A stretch of 64,000 nucleotides of DNA from the NCBI RefSeq assembly GCF_000515315.1, contig NZ_KI911562.1:1570505-1634504 (forward strand). Direction: 5' to 3'. Position 1 is the stretch's first letter. The number at the start of each line of letters is the position of its first letter. Both the position numbers and the translations under genes were made by a program. Below are positions 7,898 through 14,033 of the stretch, piece after piece. This DNA is from Asinibacterium sp. OR53. Lineage in GTDB: Bacteria > Bacteroidota > Bacteroidia > Chitinophagales > Chitinophagaceae. The notes beneath the pieces are model-generated. The model was not told the origin of the DNA. It did no database searches and saw only the letters and a list, made by a program, of their open reading frames with translations.

Positions 7898-8821
7898 ATG
7901 GAAACTTTTGGGAAAAACATACGAATCTATTTAAAAGATGGTACGGTTACTGGAATAAAATTCGGTGAAGTTGTGAATCATACAATCCAAGCAGTATCAT
8001 TTCCCAGATCAAGAGCATCTGAAATAGGTAATTATGCAGAAGCAAGGAAACCCGGTGTGTACTTCCTTTTAGGCATAGATGAAGACACAAATGAACCGAT
8101 GGTTTATATTGGAGAAGCAGAGAACGTGTTCGACAGATTGCAAAACCATATCGCAAACAAAGATTTTTGGAATGAGGTTATCTTTTTTGTCGGTAAGGAC
8201 GAAAACCTGACTAAATCGCACGTAAAGTATTTAGAGAGTCGTCTTATTAACATAGCGTTTTCTACAAAACGATATAAAGTAGGTAATTCCAATCAACCCC
8301 AACAGTCATCCTTACCGATGGCAGATCGTGACGCGATGGAGGAGTTTTTAACATTTATGCGACTTCTGTTGGGTGTGTTTGGCCATAAGTTAATGGAAGA
8401 TGTAACCCCCCAAAGCAAAAAACAGCTTATGGAAAGCTTGGCATCACCTTCTGTCATTACAAAGCCTCAACAGGTAAATGATGGTTATTTGGAGTTGTCA
8501 CTGTCTGTATCAGGATTAAAAGCTTCCGCTATCCAAACGGATGAAGGAATTGTTGTTTTGAAAGGATCAGAGGCTGCAAAAGAACCTACAAACGGTTTAC
8601 AAGCAGGTTATGCTGCTTTAAGAGACAGGCTCATTAAAAACGGTGTTTTAGTTCTGATAGGTAGTAAATATATATTCCAAAGTGATCATTTATTTGATGC
8701 TGCTTCTCCTGCAGCAGCCGTTATAGTGGGTTATAATATCAATGGGCGCCATAACTGGCGAGACATAAATGGGAAATCATTGAAGGAGATAGAGAAGGAG
8801 AAATTGTTATCTGCGGTATAA
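7898..8821 (+). CDS. GIY-YIG nuclease with DUF4357 domain
   Basis: About 307 residues from ATG 7898 (the frame is open to TTG 7874). The GIY-YIG domain is visible at GVYFLLGIDEDTNEPMVYIGEAENVFDRLQNH, with the tyrosines, the GEA/DR loop and a later glutamate (YLESRLI) that match the family's active site. The C-terminal part (LKASAIQTDEGIVVLKGS ... ASPAAAVIVGYNINGRHNWRDINGKSL) is a DUF4357 domain. Proteins of this build are scattered in bacterial accessory DNA, often near restriction or defence genes. A strong AGGAGG lies at about 7852. Its stop is directly followed by the recurrent tail repeat. Confidence 0.75.
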   Translation: METFGKNIRIYLKDGTVTGIKFGEVVNHTIQAVSFPRSRASEIGNYAEARKPGVYFLLGIDEDTNEPMVYIGEAENVFDRLQNHIANKDFWNEVIFFVGKDENLTKSHVKYLESRLINIAFSTKRYKVGNSNQPQQSSLPMADRDAMEEFLTFMRLLLGVFGHKLMEDVTPQSKKQLMESLASPSVITKPQQVNDGYLELSLSVSGLKASAIQTDEGIVVLKGSEAAKEPTNGLQAGYAALRDRLIKNGVLVLIGSKYIFQSDHLFDAASPAAAVIVGYNINGRHNWRDINGKSLKEIEKEKLLSAV

Positions 8822-8822
8822 T

Positions 8823-8889
8823 GTTACTATTCCTGGACTAATCTCTCTGAAACCCACTAAAATCAACCCAAGTCATTTTCTGCATCGGC
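8823..8889 (+). repeat. Recurrent 67-bp tail repeat, copy 1
   Basis: Begins GTTACTATTCCTGGACTAAT and ends TCATTTTCTGCATCGG. A near-identical copy lies at 11697-11763 and a shorter one at 13816-13850, each just after a different cargo gene. Within the rest of the gap to 9279 there is a threefold TTGCCTTTA-type tandem (8952-8981) and a palindrome at 9100, but no gene. Confidence 0.7.
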
Positions 8890-9099
8890 AAATAGCCGCG
8901 TCACTATCCACCCACATTCTATACTGTTCATATTGATTATCAGCGGATTTCATTTGCCTTTACTTGCCCTTTCTTGCCTTTAGTAACTGGATTCTCGTTA
9001 CTATTCCGTTACTACTCTTGATTCGTAACAGACTTGGGAAATCGCGAACAGATTATGGGCAACAATGATGCAGTATGATACGCAAAGTGATAGGTTTGA

Positions 9100-9115
9100 T
9101 ACGTGTTAACACGTA
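9100..9115. repeat. 16-base perfect palindrome
   Basis: TACGTGTTAACACGTA, in an AT-rich stretch 165 bases before the next gene. Two nearby TGATACG words (9076 and 9098) precede it. The arrangement looks like an operator site; no cognate regulator can be named. Confidence 0.5.
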
Positions 9116-9279
9116 AAATAAAAAAACTTGTATATGTCATTTTTTATTTGCAACTTGTTATCCCTCCCCCCTCAAAGTAAATTTCAATTCAATATTTCTA
9201 TAGACGTGTGCAGTGGCAGCATGCGAGTGAGTAGATTTTGTCATAAAGATGTACGAGAAAATTTAGAAAATCATTGTTT

Positions 9280-9669
9280 ATGAATAAAAAATTAGAACAT
9301 TCTTTTGAGGAAATTATTAGAAGAAAAGATAAACAGGTTGCTTTGAGTAAAACAATTCCAATGAAAGATATTGGTCGAAAAGGTCAGCATACTTTCATAT
9401 GCGAAGCATACACTCATTTGCAGCAACATAATAATGAGGAAAAGCATTTCTTTTTTGAACGATTGAAACGAGTAAAGATCACAGGGAAGACTTCAAATTC
9501 AAAGCTAAAAGAGAACGATATTGAATACCGTATTTCTTATTATATAGTCGGTAAAAATGGAACAAAGAAGGATAGATGGATATTCGGCCAATTTTGCCCA
9601 TTAATCCCTCCGATTGATTTTGAAAAATTAATTAATAAGGCAAGGAGAGAAAAAGTGATTTTAAAATAA
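9280..9669 (+). CDS. Hypothetical protein
   Basis: 129 residues from ATG 9280, basic and AT-rich in codon use (MNKKLEHSFEEIIRRKDKQ...). The middle (FFFERLKRVKITGKTSNSKLKENDIEYRISYYIVGKNGTKKDRWIFGQFCPLIPP) reads like an alternating beta-strand domain. No family recognised and no signal peptide. It stands alone between the repeat-rich gap and the insertion sequence. The base composition differs from the chromosomal genes further right, which fits recent transfer. Confidence 0.55.
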   Translation: MNKKLEHSFEEIIRRKDKQVALSKTIPMKDIGRKGQHTFICEAYTHLQQHNNEEKHFFFERLKRVKITGKTSNSKLKENDIEYRISYYIVGKNGTKKDRWIFGQFCPLIPPIDFEKLINKARREKVILK

Positions 9670-9686
9670 TTGTAGTTGACGAAAAG

Positions 9687-9704
9687 TGAAGCCTTATCAT
9701 TTTT
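9687..9704 (+). repeat. Left half (block A) of an interleaved inverted repeat, separated by the IS element
   Basis: TGAAGCCTTATCATTTTT, identical to the first 18 bases of the intact repeat at 13852-13914. The matching last block lies directly beyond the insertion sequence at 11092-11107. Confidence 0.6.
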
Positions 9705-9763
9705 AGGACATCGCTAATTTAGACTTTTTGTTGTTTTGACCTCCCTCCGGATTTCGGGCACTC

Positions 9764-10693
9764 CTAAGTTGGAGAATTCGGACTGTTTGAAGGATAAAAA
9801 AACTCTTTATGAAGGTATGTATTTTCCGGTGAAGCCGACAGGTTTTCTGTAGCTGCAAAATACATCCCTTCATGAAGAGGAACCTTGGGTATGTTTTTTT
9901 CCTTTCGCTCTTTTGATTGTTTTATCAGTTGTTCATCTACTACTTCAGCAGGCGTCTTACCATTTAAAGAACTGTGCGGTCGATAGTGATTATATTCCGC
10001 TACCCAGCCACTTATTTTCTCATAAGCATCCTCCAGAGATAGGAACCAGTGCGTATTTAAGCATTCATCGCGGAATGATCCGTTAAAGGACTCGATGAAT
10101 GGATTGTCAGTGGGCTTTCCAGGTCGGGAATAATCCAAAGTGACTTTGTTTTCATATGCCCATTTATCCAGATCCTTACTGATAAACTCACTTCCGTTAT
10201 CTACCTGGATTCTTTCCGGAACGAGTTGATTTTGTTTTTTCAGCGCTTCCATTACTTCCACGACGTCTGTTCCTTTTAACGACTTTCCCACTCGTATCGC
10301 CTGACAAAAGCGACTAAAATTATCCACTACAGTTAAGCATCGGAACCGGTTGCCATTAAAGAGATTATCTGAAACGAAATCCATGCTCCAACATTGGTTT
10401 AAACTGTTGTTTTCCACTCGTTCCAGCCGATGGCGGGCTGCTTTGTTGCGCCTGGGGCGTTTACTTCTTAAATTCAATCCTTCTTCCTTGTAAATCCGGT
10501 ACACGCGGTTAGCGCCGTCCTTCCATCCTTCTCTTCGAAGAACCATAAAAATCCGCCATAGACCATATCGGACACGAACAGCTGCAATCTCTTTAATCCT
10601 TTGTCTCAACGGACCATCAGGCCTTCTATGCGCTTTATAATACCAACCCGAGCGATGCATGCATACCACTTTGCAGGCACGTTGAACAGACAC
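9764..10693 (-). CDS. IS3-family transposase OrfB (DDE integrase core)
   Basis: 309 residues from a GTG at 10693; the frame is open further up to the A-run near 10753, so it is likely made as an OrfAB fusion by -1 frameshifting on that run. HTH_21-like N-terminus, then the rve domain with the DDE triad: SMDFVSD, VDNGSEF and the glutamate in FIESFNG. The motif RPGKPTDNPFIESFNGSFRDECLN is characteristic of IS407-type elements. It appears intact. Confidence 0.9.
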   Translation of the reverse strand: MSVQRACKVVCMHRSGWYYKAHRRPDGPLRQRIKEIAAVRVRYGLWRIFMVLRREGWKDGANRVYRIYKEEGLNLRSKRPRRNKAARHRLERVENNSLNQCWSMDFVSDNLFNGNRFRCLTVVDNFSRFCQAIRVGKSLKGTDVVEVMEALKKQNQLVPERIQVDNGSEFISKDLDKWAYENKVTLDYSRPGKPTDNPFIESFNGSFRDECLNTHWFLSLEDAYEKISGWVAEYNHYRPHSSLNGKTPAEVVDEQLIKQSKERKEKNIPKVPLHEGMYFAATENLSASPENTYLHKEFFYPSNSPNSPT

Positions 10694-10743
10694 ACGATAT
10701 TGATCACGCAGTCGCTGAACACATACTTTAAGCTGTCGCAGCT

Positions 10744-11010
10744 TCAGGGATTTTTTTTTAACACGTCCTGAAGCATCTGCTTATCCAGGGTCAGGTCTGC
10801 CACTATCTGCTTTAAGCGGTAGTTCTCTTCTTCCAACTGGCGCAGCCGCCGAAGTTCAGACATCCCAAGACCACCATACTTTTTCTTCCAGTTGTAAAAG
10901 GTCGCTTCTGAAATGCCTATCTTACGACAAACCTCATCCACCCGTGTGCCTGTATCGGCTTGCTTGAGCGCGAAGGCAATTTGCTGCTCGGTAAATTTTG
11001 TCTTTTTCAT
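10744..11010 (-). CDS. IS3-family transposase OrfA
   Basis: 88 residues: HTH of the transposase_8 type (KFTEQQIAFALKQADTGTRVDEVCRKIGISEATFYNWKKKYGG) followed by a leucine-zipper-like helix (LRRLRQLEEENYRLKQIVADLTLDKQMLQDVL). It ends in a run of nine A residues, a good slippery site for the -1 shift into OrfB. It is full length. Confidence 0.9.
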   Translation of the reverse strand: MKKTKFTEQQIAFALKQADTGTRVDEVCRKIGISEATFYNWKKKYGGLGMSELRRLRQLEEENYRLKQIVADLTLDKQMLQDVLKKNP

Positions 11011-11091
11011 GGCCGTATTGCTTTTAAAAGTTACGCAATTTTGGCCCGATTCTCTACTTTATGTATGCCCGGTTTTTTGGGGAGAGGTCAA

Positions 11092-11107
11092 AAACACGGA
11101 AGGCTAC
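11092..11107 (+). repeat. Right half (block B') of the interleaved inverted repeat
   Basis: AAACACGGAAGGCTAC, identical to 13899-13914. It directly abuts the right end of the IS element, with block A on the other side at 9687-9704. Confidence 0.6.
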
Positions 11108-11109
11108 AC

Positions 11110-11154
11110 TTAAAGGAGGAAGGTGACATGGAAATGAAGCGGTTTTTCCGGTAG
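11110..11154 (+). pseudogene. Remnant matching the 3' end of the FtsK-like gene
   Basis: Codes LKEEGDMEMKRFFR then stop; the gene at 7094-7807 ends LKEEGEMEMKRFFK then stop, and the DNA is also alike across this stretch. No more of the gene is seen to the left, where the repeat block and the IS element begin. It is the tail of a second copy whose body was lost, or a small duplicated segment. Confidence 0.6.
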
Positions 11155-11201
11155 AGTATTGAAATGGGAAGATTTCCCGATAAAATCTTTAAATTTGGGC
11201 T

Positions 11202-11402
11202 ATGACACTTATCATTAATCCACGGAATAAGCAGCAGGAAAAGGTAGTAAAAGCTTTTTTGAGCAGTCTTGATATTGGTTTCTATTCTGAAGCTGAAGAA
11301 GATGCTGCTTTGGTTAATGCTATGCAGAAGGGAAAGAAAACTGCGCTGCTTACTAAAACGGAGAAAGCTGATTTCCTAAAGCGTTTAAAGCAGGCTAAGT
11401 GA
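11202..11402 (+). CDS. Antitoxin of a RelE/ParE-type toxin-antitoxin pair
   Basis: 66 residues (MTLIINPRNKQQEKVVKAFLSSLDI...DAALVNAMQKGKKTALLTKTEKADFLKRLKQAK). Short, charged, with a hydrophobic N-terminal strand-helix that would dimerise or bind DNA and an extended basic C-terminus, as in antitoxins of this group. Its stop (TGA 11400) overlaps the GTG start of the toxin by four bases, a standard coupling. Recognition rests mainly on the partner gene. Confidence 0.7.
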   Translation: MTLIINPRNKQQEKVVKAFLSSLDIGFYSEAEEDAALVNAMQKGKKTALLTKTEKADFLKRLKQAK

Positions 11403-11662
11403 ATATAGAAATTCGCAAGTCCTTTGAAAAAGATGCACTGAAACTCCCGGGTGCAACTCAGGTTCAGCTTGCCAAGGTGATAGATCAATTATCACGTATT
11501 GAAAAGCTATCAGACCTGATTTCGTGTAAAAAACTCTCCGGATTTAAAAATGCGTATCGTATCAGGATGGGTGAATATAGGATTGGATTCATTTTTGAAA
11601 ATGGAACTGTTGAATTGGTACGTGTTCTGGGAAGAAAAGAGATTTATAAGTACTTTCCCTAA
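11399..11662 (+). CDS. RelE/ParE-family toxin
   Basis: 87 residues from GTG 11399. NIEIRKSFEKDALKLPGATQVQLAKVIDQLSRIEKL...CKKLSGFKNAYRIRMGEYRIGFIFENGTVELVRVLGRKEIYKYFP carries the family pattern: an early 'F.KD..KL', 'KL.G..nayRiRvGdYRigf' and the closing 'v..i..R.eiYk.fP'. Such toxins cut mRNA on the ribosome (RelE type) or hit gyrase (ParE type); which applies cannot be said. It is full length and looks functional. Confidence 0.85.
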   Translation: MNIEIRKSFEKDALKLPGATQVQLAKVIDQLSRIEKLSDLISCKKLSGFKNAYRIRMGEYRIGFIFENGTVELVRVLGRKEIYKYFP

Positions 11663-11696
11663 AGCATAAGGACTCTTCTCAATACATTCAAAACCA

Positions 11697-11763
11697 GTTA
11701 CTATTCCTGGACTAATTCCTCTGAAACCCAATAGAATCAGCCTAAGTCATTTTCTGCATCGGG
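11697..11763 (+). repeat. Recurrent 67-bp tail repeat, copy 2
   Basis: GTTACTATTCCTGGACTAAT ... TCATTTTCTGCATCGG, about 88% like the copy at 8823-8889 by eye. It sits 34 bases after the toxin stop. Confidence 0.7.
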
Positions 11764-11851
11764 AAGTAGGCGGTACAATATTCATCGCAGTTCTAGAAGT
11801 TTTTTTCTTATGATGTTAAGGTATAGTCGAAAGAGAACTATATTAGTGGCG

Positions 11852-12508
11852 ATGAGAAAAAAAACAATAAAATGGTCGCTGGCTCAATCGCTTGAGATCC
11901 GATGGTGGAAAAACTATTTGATTGGTAAAGATCCGGAAGCATACCTGATTAAGAAAAAAGCTTACTGGCATAAGGTATTGTTGCTGATACAACGCTGGCA
12001 ACCGGCAGAAGGCATGGCTGTATTGGATTGTGGATGTGGTCCTGCGGGGATTTTTATCGCATTGCCTGTTAACTTATCTGTGGATGCGGAAGATCCTTTA
12101 CTGGATGCTTATATTCAGTTGCCGCATTTTAAAAGGGAGTGGTACCCGAATGTTCATTTCTTTTCTGTTCCGTTGGAAGATTTCGTTCCATCCCGCTTAT
12201 ACGATACCATTTTCTGTATGAATGCTATTAACCATGTAAGTGATATCCATTTGTGTTATGATAAACTGGCAGGTTGGTTAAAGCCAGGTGGTAAATTAAT
12301 CATTACGATCGATGCACATAACCATACTTTTTTTAGGCAACTCTTCCGTTTTACTGGGTTTGATGCCCTGCATCCGCACCAGTATAACCTTGCAGAATAT
12401 GGACAAATGTTAACCGAGCGCAAATTATTACTTGAACAAACTATCTTGATTAAAAAAGAATTCTTTTTTAATCATTACCTGCAGGTGGCCGTAAAACCTA
12501 TTGCATAA
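11852..12508 (+). CDS. Class I SAM-dependent methyltransferase
   Basis: 218 residues from ATG 11852 (the frame is open to 11810). Motif I is VLDCGCGPAG, the acidic ribose-binding residue follows in LSVDAEDP, and YDTIFCMNAINHV with LKPGGKLIITID are the later motifs of UbiE/UbiG-like enzymes. The substrate is unknown. It lies between the toxin-antitoxin pair and an HTH remnant in the accessory region and has no evident operon partners. Confidence 0.8.
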   Translation: MRKKTIKWSLAQSLEIRWWKNYLIGKDPEAYLIKKKAYWHKVLLLIQRWQPAEGMAVLDCGCGPAGIFIALPVNLSVDAEDPLLDAYIQLPHFKREWYPNVHFFSVPLEDFVPSRLYDTIFCMNAINHVSDIHLCYDKLAGWLKPGGKLIITIDAHNHTFFRQLFRFTGFDALHPHQYNLAEYGQMLTERKLLLEQTILIKKEFFFNHYLQVAVKPIA

Positions 12509-12541
12509 TAGTTTTGCCTGCACTATCCGCATCGAAAGAGT

Positions 12542-12766
12542 TTGCCAGTTCTCTGTAACAGCAAATTCATAGCAAGGACAACCAAAACCCAGTATTGTTC
12601 CAATAATTGTAGTAGTAAGGCTTATAAGCAAGCAGCAAGGCGGGAAAAAATCACGATTGCCAAGGTTGAGGCAACTATTACAGATAAGAACAACGGTATG
12701 AATCGGACTCAGGTGGTCAATCGAATTGGATTTTGCATTCGAGTAGTAAATTCATTAAAATCGTGA
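12542..12766 (+). pseudogene. Remnant of a zinc-finger helix-turn-helix protein
   Basis: LCNSKFIARTTKTQYCSNNCSSKAYKQAARREKI resembles the N-terminal zinc-ribbon of small Bacteroidota HTH proteins ('CpvC...F.a....kyCS..C..kaYKqa.R..KI'). The first cysteine appears lost (TTG in place of a Cys codon, plus an extra codon) and the C-terminal HTH is missing, with a stop after about 74 residues. The rest of the gap 12767-12952 holds nothing I can name. Confidence 0.45.
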
Positions 12767-12952
12767 TAAAAAGCACTTGCTGATTATAAACCCTAACACA
12801 ACGGCCCTAGTAGTGACGTTGCCAAAATTGGCTGAGGAGTATAACTAAGCATTATAAAAGAATCGCCGCCTCCAGCATCCTCTCCAACTGTTTAAAGAAG
12901 CTATATAACGTACCCTTTAAAAAGGACCAATAATAAGAATGAAAATAATAAT

Positions 12953-12960
12953 TAACTTTG
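12953..12960 (+). promoter_or_regulatory. -7 box directly before the cassette start, copy 1
   Basis: TAACTTTG matches TAnnTTTG exactly and is followed after three bases by the ATG at 12964. The same layout occurs at 24062-24069 in the second cassette. Transcription would begin at or very near the start codon, so the mRNA may be leaderless. Confidence 0.45.
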
Positions 12961-12963
12961 TAT

Positions 12964-13149
12964 ATGGCATCTTTTAAATTGGATAGGACATCATTTAAGG
13001 CCCAAACAGCTGCCGCAGCAGCTGATCACGCTGCATATTATAAGAATCTAAGTTGGCAGGAACGATTAGAGGTGTCTTCGTTTCTTAATAGTGTTGCCTA
13101 CAACTATCCAGAGAATACCCCCCTAAACTTGATCGAACGAAGTTTTTAG
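12964..13149 (+). pseudogene. Small partner protein of nucleotidyltransferase cassette, frameshifted
   Basis: MASFKLDRTSFKAQTAAAAADHAAYYKNLSWQERLEVSSFL...: the same protein as 24073-24279 but with a six-C run at about 13118-13123 where seven would be needed to stay in frame. As read, it ends in NLIERSF instead of PKLDRTKFVAKSRPA. Adding one C restores the frame to the TGA at 13167-13169 that overlaps the next gene. Proteins with 'LDRT.FK...EERL...yl...y' are common before nucleotidyltransferase genes in Bacteroidota and probably act as antitoxin or regulator. The change is a homopolymer difference, so a sequencing error is possible. Confidence 0.65.
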
Positions 13150-13165
13150 CTAAATCCAGACCCGC

Positions 13166-13624
13166 TTGAGCAACATTTTCAACGACGATTTCAGAGACTT
13201 CCTGTCTGCACTTAATAACAATGAAGTCCGTTATTTACTTGTTGGCGGGTTCTCTGTGATATTACATGGTTATTCCCGCACAACCGGCGACATAGATATA
13301 TGGGTTGAACGTACGAGTGAGAATTATCAAAAGCTAAAAAAAGCTTTTTCTGAATTTGGTATGTCGGTTTTCGATATGACGGAAGATAACTTTCTGTTTC
13401 ATCCGAATTGGGACGTATTCACATTTGGAAATCCGCCTGTAGCAATCGATGTTATGATACGTGTGAAAGGGTTGGATTTTGAAACTTGTTTCAATCAATC
13501 AGTATTATTTGAAGATGACGAATTGAAGATCAGAACTATTCATAAGAACAATCTGATTGAAGCCAAAAAAGTATCGGGTAGGTCAAAAGACATCAACGAC
13601 CTTGAAAACCTTCAGCCTGAATGA
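13166..13624 (+). CDS. Nucleotidyltransferase (DUF6036/AbiEii-like), copy 1
   Basis: 152 residues from TTG 13166, whose bases overlap the restored TGA of the upstream partner (TTGA). The polymerase-beta-type nucleotidyltransferase signature is complete: GGFSVILHGYSRTTGDIDIWV with GG at 27-28 and D42/D44, and a third acidic residue in VAIDVMI (D95). Such proteins transfer a nucleotide to RNA or protein and often serve as toxins. The paralogue at 24276-24737 is about 90% identical in protein by eye. Confidence 0.8.
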   Translation: MSNIFNDDFRDFLSALNNNEVRYLLVGGFSVILHGYSRTTGDIDIWVERTSENYQKLKKAFSEFGMSVFDMTEDNFLFHPNWDVFTFGNPPVAIDVMIRVKGLDFETCFNQSVLFEDDELKIRTIHKNNLIEAKKVSGRSKDINDLENLQPE

Positions 13625-13788
13625 TGAAAAGAACTTCGAATAAATATAGCAGCAGGGTATATAAGCAAGCTGGAAAGCGGAAAAATATCATTCAGCTGAT
13701 AGAGAATTTGAAAAAACCTGATATTGCCCCCAATGCTGACCTCAAAGCCCTTTACTACCAGGATAAAGCAAAGAAGCATAGCTTTTGA
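13621..13788 (+). CDS. Small basic protein overlapping the nucleotidyltransferase
   Basis: 55 residues starting MMKRTSNKYSSRVYKQAGKRKN and ending YYQDKAKKHSF, strongly basic. The ATG at 13621 overlaps the nucleotidyltransferase stop (ATGA), the usual sign of coupling. It is absent from the second cassette. The piece YSSRVYKQAGKRKN is faintly like the zinc-finger remnant at 12542 (CSSKAYKQAARREK), so it could also be another HTH fragment. No function known. Confidence 0.4.
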   Translation: MMKRTSNKYSSRVYKQAGKRKNIIQLIENLKKPDIAPNADLKALYYQDKAKKHSF

Positions 13789-13815
13789 AACATGTCTGGA
13801 TGTCAACATTTTCCA

Positions 13816-13850
13816 GTTACTATTCTGTCACTAATTCTTCTGAAGTCCGA
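13816..13850 (+). repeat. Recurrent tail repeat, short copy 3
   Basis: GTTACTATTCTGTCACTAAT then TCTTCTGAAGTCC: about the first half of the 67-bp repeat at 8823 and 11697, again just after a cargo gene. It runs straight into the interleaved inverted repeat. Confidence 0.55.
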
Positions 13851-13851
13851 T

Positions 13852-13914
13852 TGAAGCCTTATCATTTTTGTAGCCTTCCGTGTTTGATAAGGCTTCAAAA
13901 ACACGGAAGGCTAC
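13852..13914. repeat. Interleaved inverted repeat A-B-A'-B'
   Basis: Block A (TGAAGCCTTATCA, 13852-13864) pairs with A' (13885-13897); block B (GTAGCCTTCCGTGTTT, 13870-13885) pairs with B' (13899-13914). Both pairs are perfect and their order is interlaced, so only one of the two hairpins, or a pseudoknot, can form at a time. Pieces A and B' also flank the IS element. Confidence 0.8.
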
Positions 13915-13950
13915 ATTACAAATAAGCAGCATATACACTGCAAACTTATA

Positions 13951-14033
13951 TATAGATAAAATAAGGGTAAAATAAGGATATTTTGACAGAAATAGCTATC
14001 TTTATAGATAAAATAAAGATAAATTAGGGATAT
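13951..14033 (+). promoter_or_regulatory. Pair of 31-bp direct repeats before the Fic gene
   Basis: Copies at 13951-13981 and 14003-14033 agree in 27 of 31 positions, 52 bases apart, and the second directly touches the ATG at 14034. Each is built of two TAAAATAAGG-like words, so four half-sites in all. They are likely operators, possibly for the winged-helix domain of the Fic protein itself. Confidence 0.65.

Larger units (their letters stand above)
9737..11090 (-). mobile_element. IS3-family insertion sequence (IS407-like group)
   Basis: 1,354 bp with terminal inverted repeats beginning TGACCTC (TGACCTCCCTCCGG on the left; TGACCTCTCCCCAAA read inward from the right), and further matches up to about 45 bases in (CGGGCA, GAGAAT). 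The ends follow the TG...CA rule of IS3. It holds orfA and orfB read right to left. The 4-base flanks differ (GTTT left, AAAA right), so no target duplication is present, which suggests a rearrangement after insertion. Confidence 0.85.

Noticed and set aside
8952..8981. Three TTGCCTTTA-type words as a CRISPR-like or tandem array
   Set aside because: Only three imperfect 10-base units with no spacers; too short and degenerate for an array.
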